A stretch of 64,000 bases of DNA from Chara braunii (Eukaryota > Streptophyta > Charophyceae > Charales > Characeae), in the NCBI GenBank assembly GCA_003427395.1, contig BFEA01000010.1:1979398-2043397 (forward strand), read 5' to 3'. A program made the translations under genes and the position numbers. Of this stretch, positions 55,005 through 64,000 are shown piece by piece. The first letter of the stretch is position 1. Every line of letters begins with the position of its first letter. The notes beneath the pieces are model-generated. The model did no database searches. It had not been told where the DNA came from and worked only from the letters and a program-made list of their open reading frames with translations.

Positions 55005-55637
55005 TCACATGCCGCCCCTTTGACTGATCTAACCCGCCTTGACACCCCATGGGAGTGGACTGAGAGATGTGAGGCTGCTTTCAGACATCTGAAGCATGCG
55101 TTGACGCATTACGAGGTCTTGAAACTTCCTGATGCCGACAAACCATTTATAGTAACTACGGATGCTAGCCAATATGGCATAGGCGCCGTACTTGCACAAC
55201 AGGAAGGGAAAAAGTTGAGGCCAGTTGAGTACATGTCGAAGAAAATGTCGTCTCATAAGTTGGCTAAGTCCACCTATGAGAAGGAACTCTATGCGGCTTA
55301 CAAGGCTCTGACCCATTAGAGGCACTACCTCCTTGGGAGGTTCTTCATCCTCAGGACTGATAATCAGACCCTGAGATGGATGAGAACTCAACCAGTACTC
55401 TCTGACGCTCTCAAGCGTTGATCGAAGTCATCGAGCAGTATGACTTCGAGCCCGAGTACATCAAGGGCGAGTACAACAAGGTTGTTGACGCCTTGTCGCG
55501 TAGACCTGATTTCTCAGGTGCGCTGATTACTTAGTTCAATCGTGCGGACAATGTTACTCAGTCTTTGGTGGAAGCCTATCGCGAGGACCCCTTTATGGCT
55601 GAGATCATACGCAGACTCGAGGCGAAGGACAAGCTAT
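55005..55637 (+). pseudogene. pol: Gypsy RNase H fragment in reverse order to G5
   Basis: It begins at APLTDLTRLDTPWEWTERCEAAF and runs through TTDASQYGIGAVLAQQEG, YEKELYAAYKAL, a stop at 55317, RTDNQTLRWMRTQP, then (frameshift) YIKGEYNKVVDALSRRPDFSGALI to AKDKL. This is the pol segment that should follow the RT of G5, but it lies on the opposite strand and abuts the RT end at 55637/55638. Confidence 0.85.
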
Positions 55638-57239
55638 AGTTTTTCACGAAATTGCGATAGTAGCCGGTCATCCCTAAGAAAGAAATTATCTCAGTCACAA
55701 ACTGAGGACGCGGCCAGTCACGAATGCTGGCCACCTTCGTGTCATCAGGCTTCACTCCCTCCACGGAAATCTCATGATCTAAGTACAAGACACGAGTGCG
55801 ACCAAACTCGCACTTCTCACCGTTGATCTAGAACTTGGGTTGTCACAGAAGACTCAGGACTTTGTCCAAGTGCGCAACGTGCTCCTCGACAGTCTTACTA
55901 AAAATAAGTATGTCATCGAGGTACACGATGACAAACTTATCCAAGTAGTCATGAAAGATCCGATTCATAGCGTGATGAAAGGTGTCAAGTGCATTGCAAA
56001 GACCGAAAGGCATCACCACAAACTCGTGCAGACCATACCTAGTCCGAAATGCAGTTTTGTGTTCATCCTCAGGCCTGATTGCAATCTGATGGTACCTGGA
56101 CTTCAAATCTAGTTTACTGAAGTACAGACACCCTTGCACTCTATCTAGCATATCGTCGATGCGCGGTAGGGGCTCTCTGTTCTTAACAGTGATGGCATTG
56201 AGGTCCCTATAGTCATTGCACATCCTAAGTGTTCCCTTCTTCTTAGGTACGAATAGTATTGGAGACTCATAAGGAGAAACACTCGGTCGGATCCAACCCT
56301 TCTCTACGAGTTCCTTGAGTTGCTGGCGAAGCTCATCGAGCTCGCCTGGAGACATCCGATAGATCCTACCCTTCGGGATGCTAGACCCTGGGATAATCTC
56401 TATCGCGTGGACGACCTCCCTCTCTACAACCCCTGTCGGCTCTTCAAATAGATCAAGGTACTTGGCAACTACTCCCTCTATCTCCGGCGACATTTTCACC
56501 GGTTCGCCAGCAGCAGAGACATAAACTAGGTACATACCCTCCTGGTGATTTTGCTTATAATAATTATAAAACGCGCCCGCACACATGCATCCGTGGGACT
56601 CAATCAGACTACTAGCTTTGCACTTACGTAATCTGGCGGTCCCTCCACCTGGCAAAGTGTGTTTGACCACTTTTCGATCCCAGTCAAACTGGGGATGTGC
56701 CACAGAGAGGTAAAATATACCTAACAATATATCCATTGGGAGCTTGTCACTCACTAGGAACGAAACGCGATGTCTCAATTCCCCTCCCGCGTACGGGAAA
56801 CAACACTCAACATCTTGGAGGTAGTCGTTGACTACCATGCATTATTTGTTGGCACAGGTCGACTCAGGCGCTACACTCGCCCCTGTAAGCACAGCCTCTC
56901 AACGCACACGCGACTAATGAAGTTCCTAGTCGAGCAAGTGTCGTAATAGACTCCGACCTTGCGGCCGCCAATGACCACCTCACTGACGAACGTCTCACCC
57001 TTCGAGGCTTTGACTAGGGCCGTCCAAGAAGCTAGCGGGTCTGATGTAGACCACTCCTCCTCTAGCTCCTCTAAGGACTCAAACACATTCATCGAACAGA
57101 GGCTCGATGGGTCTGAACGTGTTTGCGGGACGACGCTGGAGTCAGTAGTTTGGGCCATCTCTCGAGATGGTGAGGGTGTAGCCACCACCTCGACCCTAGT
57201 AGGAACAACTATTATTCCTACTGGCCCGACGTGTTTCCC
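55638..57239 (-). pseudogene. pol: G5 protease and RT
   Basis: The minus strand enters from gag in the -1 frame (GKHVGPVGIIVVPTR). Protease is near 56940 (VGVYYDTCSTRNFIS; the Gly of D-T-G is Cys, so probably inactive). After a break at about 56850, a 331-codon frame (56838-55843) covers [37 protein letters not shown] (ID changed to ND), [17 protein letters not shown], and YLDDILIF (near 55900). A frameshift leads to GYYRNFVKNYS at about 55640, where the sequence ends against an inverted RNase H piece. Confidence 0.88.
57198..57239 (-). promoter_or_regulatory. Candidate -1 frameshift signal at the G5 gag/pol junction
   Basis: The heptamer GGGAAAC (57239-57233) is in gag phase (G GGA AAC), then 12 nt, then TAG (57220-57218). 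The hairpin AGTAGGAA [9-nt loop] TTCCTACT (57222-57198) is a perfect 8-bp stem starting 10 nt after the heptamer. The -1 frame is pol. Confidence 0.75.
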
Positions 57240-58162
57240 GGAGCAGTGCCAGAAGTGCAAGCTACATTGTTACCAACGGGATGGGAGGATCCCAACGCCT
57301 GCCCCATTGTAGGAGGAATCTTCTCGGTCACCTTCTTATTACGGCACTTGAATTGGTTATGGTCGTGTTGACCACAACGAATGCAAGCCTGCCGTGTATA
57401 CCGATCTCTCCACACGTCCTCTGTGAGACCCGCCTTCTCCCATGGGGGAGCGTTGGGGTCAACTTTACTCCTTGACCGGGAGCCTCCACGGCGTCTACCG
57501 GTCACCTTACCTTTTTGAGCTACGGCACCGACAACTCCACCCCCTGAAGCTTCAATGTTGCCAGCCTCTGAACCTATTCCCGCCTGGAAGTTGTCGTCTA
57601 ACTCGATGGTTGAATTATCGACAAACATAATGCGGCCCTTCGCCTTCCAGTTGGGAGGCAGTGTTTTCTTCCTACTGTCTGTTGTGGGATTATGTCCATG
57701 CCCTATCTTCGCCTCAAGGTCTAGGGCCTTCTTGCTGAACGAGGGGAAGTTGTGAACATTGATGTTGGCCTCGCCTGCCAACTGATTCCTGAGAGGCATA
57801 GGAAAGCATCTCAGGTAGGAGGTGAGTAGAACCTTGGGGTCATAGCGCACCCCAGGGACACAGATCAGACGCCTTACAACGTCAGTGGCCTCCCTAACTG
57901 ACTTAAACTGTCTCGTGTACAGTGTCAGGATCGCATCAATGGCTTTTTGAGCCTCCTGAGGATCATGCCACCTGTCCTCCACCATCTTGAGGAAGTCCTC
58001 CAGTTTTTGGTGGGCTGCCCAAGCGCGGAAGTCATGACCGTACCCCTGTAGTTGCACTAAACCGCTCAACCATCGTGCTGCACTACCCTCTAAGTAGGAT
58101 GCAGCCACAAACACTTCCTCATGCGGCAAGGTAAGTTTACACTTGACGTTTCCGCTGTTCAA
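57218..58162 (-). pseudogene. gag: G5 gag, C-terminal two thirds
   Basis: An open frame of 314 codons. Capsid-like part: KLTLPHEEVFVAASYLEGSA, WHDPQEAQKAIDAILTLYTRQFKS, YLRCFPMPLRNQL. Basic linker: GRRRGGSRSRSK. Complete zinc knuckle: CIRCGQHDHNQFKC (C-X2-C-X4-H-X4-C, near 57350). It ends APGNTSGQ and TAG. The N-terminal part is cut off: upstream of about 58143 the sequence turns into a 91-bp tandem array, and the ATG used is inside the first unit. This block could encode a real capsid/nucleocapsid, but the element is rearranged. Confidence 0.85.
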
Positions 58163-58686
58163 TTCTTGGCTGTGGGGCTGTTCAATCTTGTGTTTTGCAC
58201 TAGGTAGGTAGGTGGTGATACCCCGATACTTACCTTGATGTTCCGTTGTTCAAATCTTGGTTGTAGGACTGTTCAATCTTGTGTCTTGTACTAGGTAGGT
58301 AGGCGGTGATATCCCGATACTTACCTTGATGTTCCGCTGCTCATACATTGGCCGTCGACTTGATAAAACTTGTCCTTTGTGCTTGATTGGTAGGCGGTAG
58401 TACCCTGACACTTGCCTTGATGATCCGCTGCTGTTCACTTGTGGTTTGTGATGTCCGCACTCATGCTTTTCACTCATGTACTAGGTAGTTGTGTGCCGAT
58501 TCACCTTTGAATGTGTAATGCTGTTCACTTGTGATTTGTACTGTCCACACCCATGCCTTTCACTCATATACTAGGTAGTTGTGCTACGATCCTTCTTTGA
58601 ATGATGTGATGATGTTCCCCCTTTGATCTTGACCGCCCACGCTTGTGCTGATCATCTGCATGGGGGGTAATAGTGCTCCGATTCTT
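58143..58686. repeat. Tandem array of six ~91-bp units
   Basis: Units start with TTGA at 58143, 58235, 58326, 58417, 58507 and 58597 (92, 91, 91, 90, 90, 90 bp). The first two are close to each other; later units are more diverged. Unit junctions resemble the gag edge (acttaccttg), so the array grew at the end of the G5 gag fragment. Confidence 0.9.
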
Positions 58687-58919
58687 TAAAAGTCTGCAAT
58701 TCTATGAAAAGAACGGTACTTGCTGCAAATTCTGTGTTCTCCTGCAATTTCTAAATTTCCTGCAAAGATCTGTGTTTGTTGCAAGATGGGGTATCTGCAA
58801 CCTCGGTGATTCCCTACAGGGTATGTGTTAGTGACATCGGTGTGTCTACGGATGGGATAGTGCTGGGGAACTAGGCTGCAGATAGGTGGAACTCCCGGAC
58901 GTATGGGCAACTAGAACGG
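58687..58919. other. Unassigned spacer with TGCAA words
   Basis: Short scattered TGCAA repeats at 58693-58802. Nothing else recognised. Confidence 0.5.
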
Positions 58920-60210
58920 CACCACACCTCGCCTCTTCTTCCACCTTCATCTTCCACACCATCCACCATAGCCGGCCGCCTCACGTCTTCTTCCACCATC
59001 ATCTTCCACACCCATCCACCCTTGCCCAGATGTCCAAAGGACAACCCAAAGCACCTTCCACCTCGATCCTCCTTCATCTCCCACACCCGACTGCCATAGC
59101 TGAGCACCTTCCACCTTCGTCTTCCACACCCATCCACTATAGCCGGCCGCCTCACGTCTTCTTCCACCATCATCTTCCTCACCCATCCACCTTGCCCAGA
59201 TGCCCAAAGGACAACCCAAAGCACCTCCCACCTCCATCCTCCTTCATCTCCCACACCTTTCCACCATAGCCAAGCACCTTCCACCTCTGTCCTCCTTCAT
59301 CTCCCACACCCATCCACCATAGCCCAACACCTTACACCTCCTTCCTCCTCCACCTTCTACACCCGTCCGCCATAGCCATGCGCCTTGGACCTTCTTCCTC
59401 CTCCATCTCCTTCACCCATCCACCATATCTGGGCACCCCTCACCTTCTTCCTCCTCCATCACCCACGCCCATCCGCCATAGCAAAACACCTTCCACCTTC
59501 TCCCTCCTCCATCTCCTTCACCCATCCACCATAGCCGAGCCCCTTCCGCCTTCTTCCTCCTCCGTCTCCTTCATCCATCCACCATAGCCGAGCACCTTCC
59601 ACCTTCTCCGTCCTCCATCTCCTTCACCCATCCATCATAGCCAAGCACCTTCCACCTTCTTCCTCCTCCATCTTCTTCACCCATCCACCATCGCCGAGCA
59701 CCTTCCACCTTCTCCCTCCTCCATCTACATTCACCCATCCATCATAGCCAAACACCTTCCACCTTATTCCTCCTCCATCTCCTTCATCCATCCACCATAG
59801 CCGAGCACCTTCCACCTTCTTCCTCCTCCATCTCCGTCACCCATCCATCATAGCCAAGCACCTTCCACCTTCTTCCTCCTCCATCTTCTTCACCCATCCA
59901 CCATAACCGAGCACCTTCCACCTTCTCCCTCCTCCATCTCCATTCACCCATCCACCATAGCCAAGCACCTTCCACCTTCTTCCTCCTCCATCTCCTTCAT
60001 CCATCCACCATAGCCGAGCACCTTCCACCTTCTTCCTCCTCCGTCTCCTTCACCCATCCACCATAACCAAGCACCTTCCCCCTTCTTCTTCCTCCATCTC
60101 CTTCACCCATCCACCATAGTCGGACACCCTGGACCTTCTCCCTCCTTCATCCCCCGCACCCGTCCTCCATAGCCAAGGACCTTGTGCCTTCTCCCTCCCC
60201 CGTCTCCTTC
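58920..60210. repeat. 53-bp minisatellite (about 24 units)
   Basis: The unit is of the type CCACCATAGCCGAGCACCTT, CCACCTTCTTCCTCCTCCAT, CTCCTTCACCCAT (53 bp). At the left end a higher-order block of about 171 bp is duplicated (gccggccgcctcacg at 58971 and 59142). Because 53 is not a multiple of 3, long open frames (MEGARLWWMDEGDGGG...-like) arise on the minus strand by repetition only. Confidence 0.95.
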
Positions 60211-60323
60211 TGGCACTCGTATAGCGTGCGCAAGTAGGGCGACTAAGGGGCATGGGGCGTCTTGGGTAGGGTAGGTGGGCGATTAAGTAGTAAGTTTGAT
60301 TAGGCCTAGGGGTCTCTTTCTCT

Positions 60324-60329
<6 letters not shown>

Positions 60330-60399
<70 letters not shown>
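60330..60399. repeat. (CT)n microsatellite
   Basis: About 35 CT dinucleotides without interruption. Confidence 0.98.
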
Positions 60400-60402
<3 letters not shown>

Positions 60403-61849
60403 CCTTGTATCTTCTCATCGTCCGCCGCTTCTCCTTCCACCGACGTCCCCCTTCCCGAGCACCCCAAGCAACCTCACCCTTTCCCTCTCCGCCTTCCCCA
60501 CTTGACATATGACTAACCTACCCTCACTTGTTACATTGCTAGGGGACGAACGGAGAAAAGGGGCAGCCTCACTTGGTGGAGAAAGAGGGCAAGGGGGGGG
60601 CAGCCGGTCCCTTGTGCCACCAAGAAGGAGCAAAGTGAAAGACTTGTGAACTTGGAAAAAACGGAATCATTGAAAAAAAAAGTGAAGACAAGTGCGAGTT
60701 TGGGCAAAGGTCAGTTGACTCAACCATCTCCTCCGATTGCATGACTAAGGAAGTGAGCGTGGCCTGACTGCGGGAACAAGAAGAAAGAAGAAGGGACCAA
60801 GGCAAAGAAAAGAACTTAGGCTTGCATGAGGGGCGGTGCGTTGACCCCAATGGGGGGATGGATGTTGTTTCTTGCATGTGTGGGGCCTGTGCAGGTGAGT
60901 GGCTTGGGATGACTTGAGAGGTATCGGAGCGAAAGTATGCCGCGGGAGGAAATTGGAAGAGGAGCATGACATTGTATGATGAGAATGTGCTTTGGATTGT
61001 TGCATGCTATATGGACGCCCGAAAAAACTAAGGGCTCAGAATGAGAACGTTGAATGAAAACTGTTTAGGCCGATAGAAGAAATGGTAGAGGCTATGGTGG
61101 AGAGTGGTGTGGCCTCGCCCCGATGACGCCGTAGGACAATAGGGACGTTAGTGAAAAGGTGCGTGGCCTAAGGAGAACGATTAGCCTACGCCCGAAAAGA
61201 AGAGAAAACCTCAACGAACCCCCCTGGACTGCATGTGTATTGGAAGGAGCAATTGCCTGCGAACACAAACGAGGATCGAGAACTTACGCTTGCGAAGCTT
61301 TATCAGCGAGGCTACCACCCAATGCAAGGGCTGAGCTACATCCCCAATGTTAAGCTCTCTCGCCCTATTGGCCCATCCCCATCCATACCAAAGCACTAGG
61401 TGGGGGTGGCCCCGGGACGAATGACCCGCGCCCAGAGCTTGAGCGTGGGCGGGTCGAGCCAAGTGGGACCCTCAGCGGGGTCGACAAAGGCTCAAAAGTC
61501 TACCGGGTTTCGGCCTGACAACGTTTTCCTGCATGCCACCTGCGGAAACTTTTTTGCTGCACCCGAATCCCCTTGGTATTACCTTTTGTTCTTTGTCGGA
61601 CAATCTTAATAGTACGCTACAAGTTCTTTTGCCGGGCAAAAATCCTCAACGTCAAAACTTAATATCGCGCTACAAACGTTGACTGAACAATCCGAACCTC
61701 AGCACCCCAACCCTCTTCAAAATCACACTGACTCCCTTCGGAAATCACATTCTGCCCTTTTGGTTATTTTCGAGGTGAGCGGCATCTGAGAAATTAGCAC
61801 TTGGTTTTGTATTCTTGCAATCCGAGCCTCAACATCCCAACCCTCTGAA
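60400..61849. other. Unassigned single-copy-looking stretch
   Basis: No domain, RNA or repeat recognised on either strand. Frames are under 140 codons and have no family resemblance. Confidence 0.45.
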
Positions 61850-63836
61850 TATGAAGTGAATCTTAAACTACGAATTAATTCGCAAATTCTTTCGCACACG
61901 TCCTAAGCGGGTCATTAATTCCTGCGAGCAAAGGTGGAGGACAAAATCTTATACAACGAATTAATTCCCAAATGCTTTCGCACACTTAGTCGTTGGAAGA
62001 GGTGAGGAGGCGCTGTCGTATATAAGTACCTTGCCCACACTGAGCCTGACAATTGTGATGCATTGTACAGTTCCCACTTTTGCAGATGTGAATCATTGCA
62101 ATTCTGGTGCATCTTTATCCGTCAATACGGCAATTGAGCGTGAAATAAAATCAAAGCGCAGGGGTAAGGCATCACACATTTTCAAGGTCTAGCATCAGAC
62201 GTAACATAAAGGCGAGTGAGAACTCACGGTAGAAGCGCCAACAATTATTATTCGTTGTTAACGGTCATTTCCGCATTGTGTGAGATTCCAACTAGATTTC
62301 ACGCTCGCTCACCCATGGAAGATCCGGTGTTGACCCCTTAGCGAAAAGGAATGGGCATCGGGAATCGCAAAAGCGACGACGACAAGTGCACATTAAATGT
62401 TTTTGCTACCCTTTTAGCGATATGCACCCCTTTTAGCGGAAATTGCAAAAGGCTAAAAGCAGAAGTCGTAAGAGATGAGGAAGCGTTGTAAGCGAGTTAT
62501 AAATTCCCTCGAGCAAAGGTAGAGGAGGGAATCTTAAACTATGAATTAATTCACACATGCTTTCGCACAGTGCTTCATCGGAAAAGGTGAGGAGACGCTT
62601 TAAGCAGGATATAAATGAATGCCAACAAAGTTGGAGGAGCCAATTTCACTATCGACAATACATGACACAAAGGACAATCTTTTTCGCGATTTATTCATTT
62701 TTTTGGATAAGACAGAAGGTAATCATTTGGATAAAATATCATTTTTTGCGAATTTATATAAAAATATCAGTCTTCTGGTGACAACGCAGAAGTTAACAAT
62801 TTTGACCAATCATCTATTTTGGCGAATGCTGCATATTGATCCTTGAGCGACAAACAACATCGAAGCACAGGGGTCAAGCACACATACATTATGGCGATAA
62901 CACAATTGATGATCATTTTGGCGAACTTGCAGATATGAACAAATTTTTGGTGGCAACACAAACGGTAATCATTTTGGCAAATTTGTGGATATAAACGGTC
63001 TCATCACAGATGTATGGTTTCTAAAGTGGGAATATGTTCGCATTTGTCATACGGAAACAACAATCATCATTCAGTGGAGACTACCACATGTATTCTGGCG
63101 ATAACAAAATTCGTGATCGCACCCCTTTTAGCGGAAATTGCAAAAGGCTAAAAGTCGAAGTCGTAAGAGGTGAGGAGGCGTTGTAAGCGAGTTATAAATT
63201 CCCTCGAGCAAAGGTAGAGGAGAGAATCTTAAACCACGAATTAATTCGCACATGCATTCGCACAGTGCGTCGTCGGAAAAGGTCAGGAGGCGCTTTAAGC
63301 AGGATAGAAATAAATGTCAGCAAAGTTGGAGAAGCCAATTTCACTATTGGCAAGACATGACACAAAGGACAATCTTTTTCACGATCTGCGTAGCACACCG
63401 AACGTGTTCGCGCCCCTTCACGTTCGGGCGAACGTGTTCGCGCGTTCGCGCGAACAGCTTGCGAACATGTTCGGACGATTTTTTTTTTTGTCCGTAAAAA
63501 TATATATATATATGTATATTGTTTCGGTTTTTTATTTTTAAATCATGATTGGCTACGAATTTGAACATGACTCCAAGGTAAAAGTTGCTTGTATTGTTGT
63601 TTTACATCACATATATTTTTCTCCGATTTTTATGAGAACTTGTTTTTGTTTTTTTATAAATACTTTTTATGTTCGTGTTCGGGCGAGCGAACATGTTCGC
63701 GTTCGCCTCCGAACGCGAACACGGTGCTACGTAGTTCGCAATTTATCTATTTTTTTCGATAAGACAGAAGGTAATCATTTCGGAAAAATATCGAATTTTG
63801 CGAACTCGCATAAATGATCAGTCTTCTGGTGACAAC
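61850..63836. repeat. Satellite-like tandem repeat, ~695-bp unit
   Basis: A full unit at 62425-63119 is followed by a second, partial unit from 63120 to 63836 (ccccttttagcggaaattgc at both starts). The second carries a 349-bp insertion. Older partial copies (cgaattaattcgcaaa, gagcaaaggtggagga) lie at about 61860-62030. No coding capacity is apparent. Confidence 0.85.
63386..63734. mobile_element. Small hAT-like TIR element with GTTCGCG-rich ends
   Basis: The left end CTGCGTAGCAC and inverted right end CTACGTAGCAC differ by one base. The 8-bp target duplication is TTCACGAT (63378-63385) and TTCGCAAT (63735-63742). The neighbouring repeat unit shows the empty site TTCGCGAT at 62683-62690. The ends are full of GAACGTG/GTTCGCG words, as in the 6271-7384 element. 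No transposase. Confidence 0.85.
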
Positions 63837-64000
63837 CAGCATTGTCGAGCGGGGATCCCCGGGGGCAAAGCCGGTGTGAGGCTGCGGCCCCCGGACCCCC
63901 GCCGCGGGGGCCATCCAACCCTACCACCGCCGGACGACCCCCGCCGCCGCCCAGCCCCGGGTACCCCGCCGCCTAACCCCGTAGGCCCGCCACCGGCCCC
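63837..64000. mobile_element. hAT-A copy 3, one end only
   Basis: Starts CAGCATTGTCGAGCGGGG and continues CCCCGGGGGCAAAG, matching the inverted right end of copy 1 (CAGGGTTGTCAGGC, CCCCCGGGGGCAAAG). It runs off the window, so its target duplication cannot be checked. Confidence 0.7.

Noticed and set aside
59624-60508. Tryptophan/glycine-rich minus-strand ORFs (63 to 152 codons)
   Set aside because: They are translations of the 53-bp minisatellite and the (CT)n tract in rotating frames, with no domain.

Overview
This window is non-genic DNA from a large, repeat-packed plant-type nuclear genome. No ordinary host protein gene was recognised. The content is Ty3/gypsy LTR retrotransposons with plant-like pol C-termini and initiator-Met-tRNA primer sites, one plant-type L1 LINE, hAT-like DNA elements, a U6 snRNA retropseudogene, minisatellites and microsatellites. 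The gag and pol style, for example a gag opening MVDTRSGKSTSPYTQEQQEK, recalls sequences I associate with the charophyte alga Chara braunii. That assignment is from memory and was not checked.

Names used below: G0 to G5 and M are gypsy elements, and L is an LTR family. Layout: G0 (+, 1-3313) is a decayed pol 3' half with its 3' LTR. A U6 retropseudogene lies at 3967-4083. The L 5' LTR (+) starts at 4271 and is cut into three pieces (4271-4729, 22263-22362, 24138-24552) by a whole gypsy element G1 (-, 4730-22262) and a hAT-like element (22363-24137). G1 is itself split in gag by a complete L1 (11846-20066) and in pol by a TIR element (6271-7384). G2 (-, about 25517-31200) has the best preserved pol. 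M (+, 33895-43299) is a whole gypsy element inserted in the 3' part of G3 (-, 43300-47624). A second L LTR (-, 47625-48631) joins G3 to G4 (-, 48647-51210). G4 carries a second hAT-A copy that contains a leftover sequencing-library adapter and a chimeric join. After a microsatellite-rich stretch (52.0-52.9 kb) come rearranged pieces of G5 (54.2-58.2 kb), a 91-bp tandem array, a 53-bp minisatellite, a roughly 695-bp satellite-like repeat carrying a small hAT-like insertion, and the end of a third hAT-A copy at the window edge.

The most interesting signal is at the gag/pol junctions. In G1, G5 and M an X XXY YYZ heptamer lies in gag phase exactly 12 nt before the gag UAG stop, and pol is in the -1 frame. 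In G1, G5 and G2 a hairpin with an 8-position stem and a 9-nt loop starts 10 nt after the heptamer site, contains the UAG position, and shows compensatory base changes. G3 and M carry shorter hairpins at the same place. This looks like a conserved -1 ribosomal frameshift cassette for making Gag-Pol in this retrotransposon group.

Almost every coding region is broken by stops, indels, deletions or insertions, so they are called pseudogenes. Tandem duplications explain several of the frame breaks. Three N gaps and scattered single Ns limit some boundaries.
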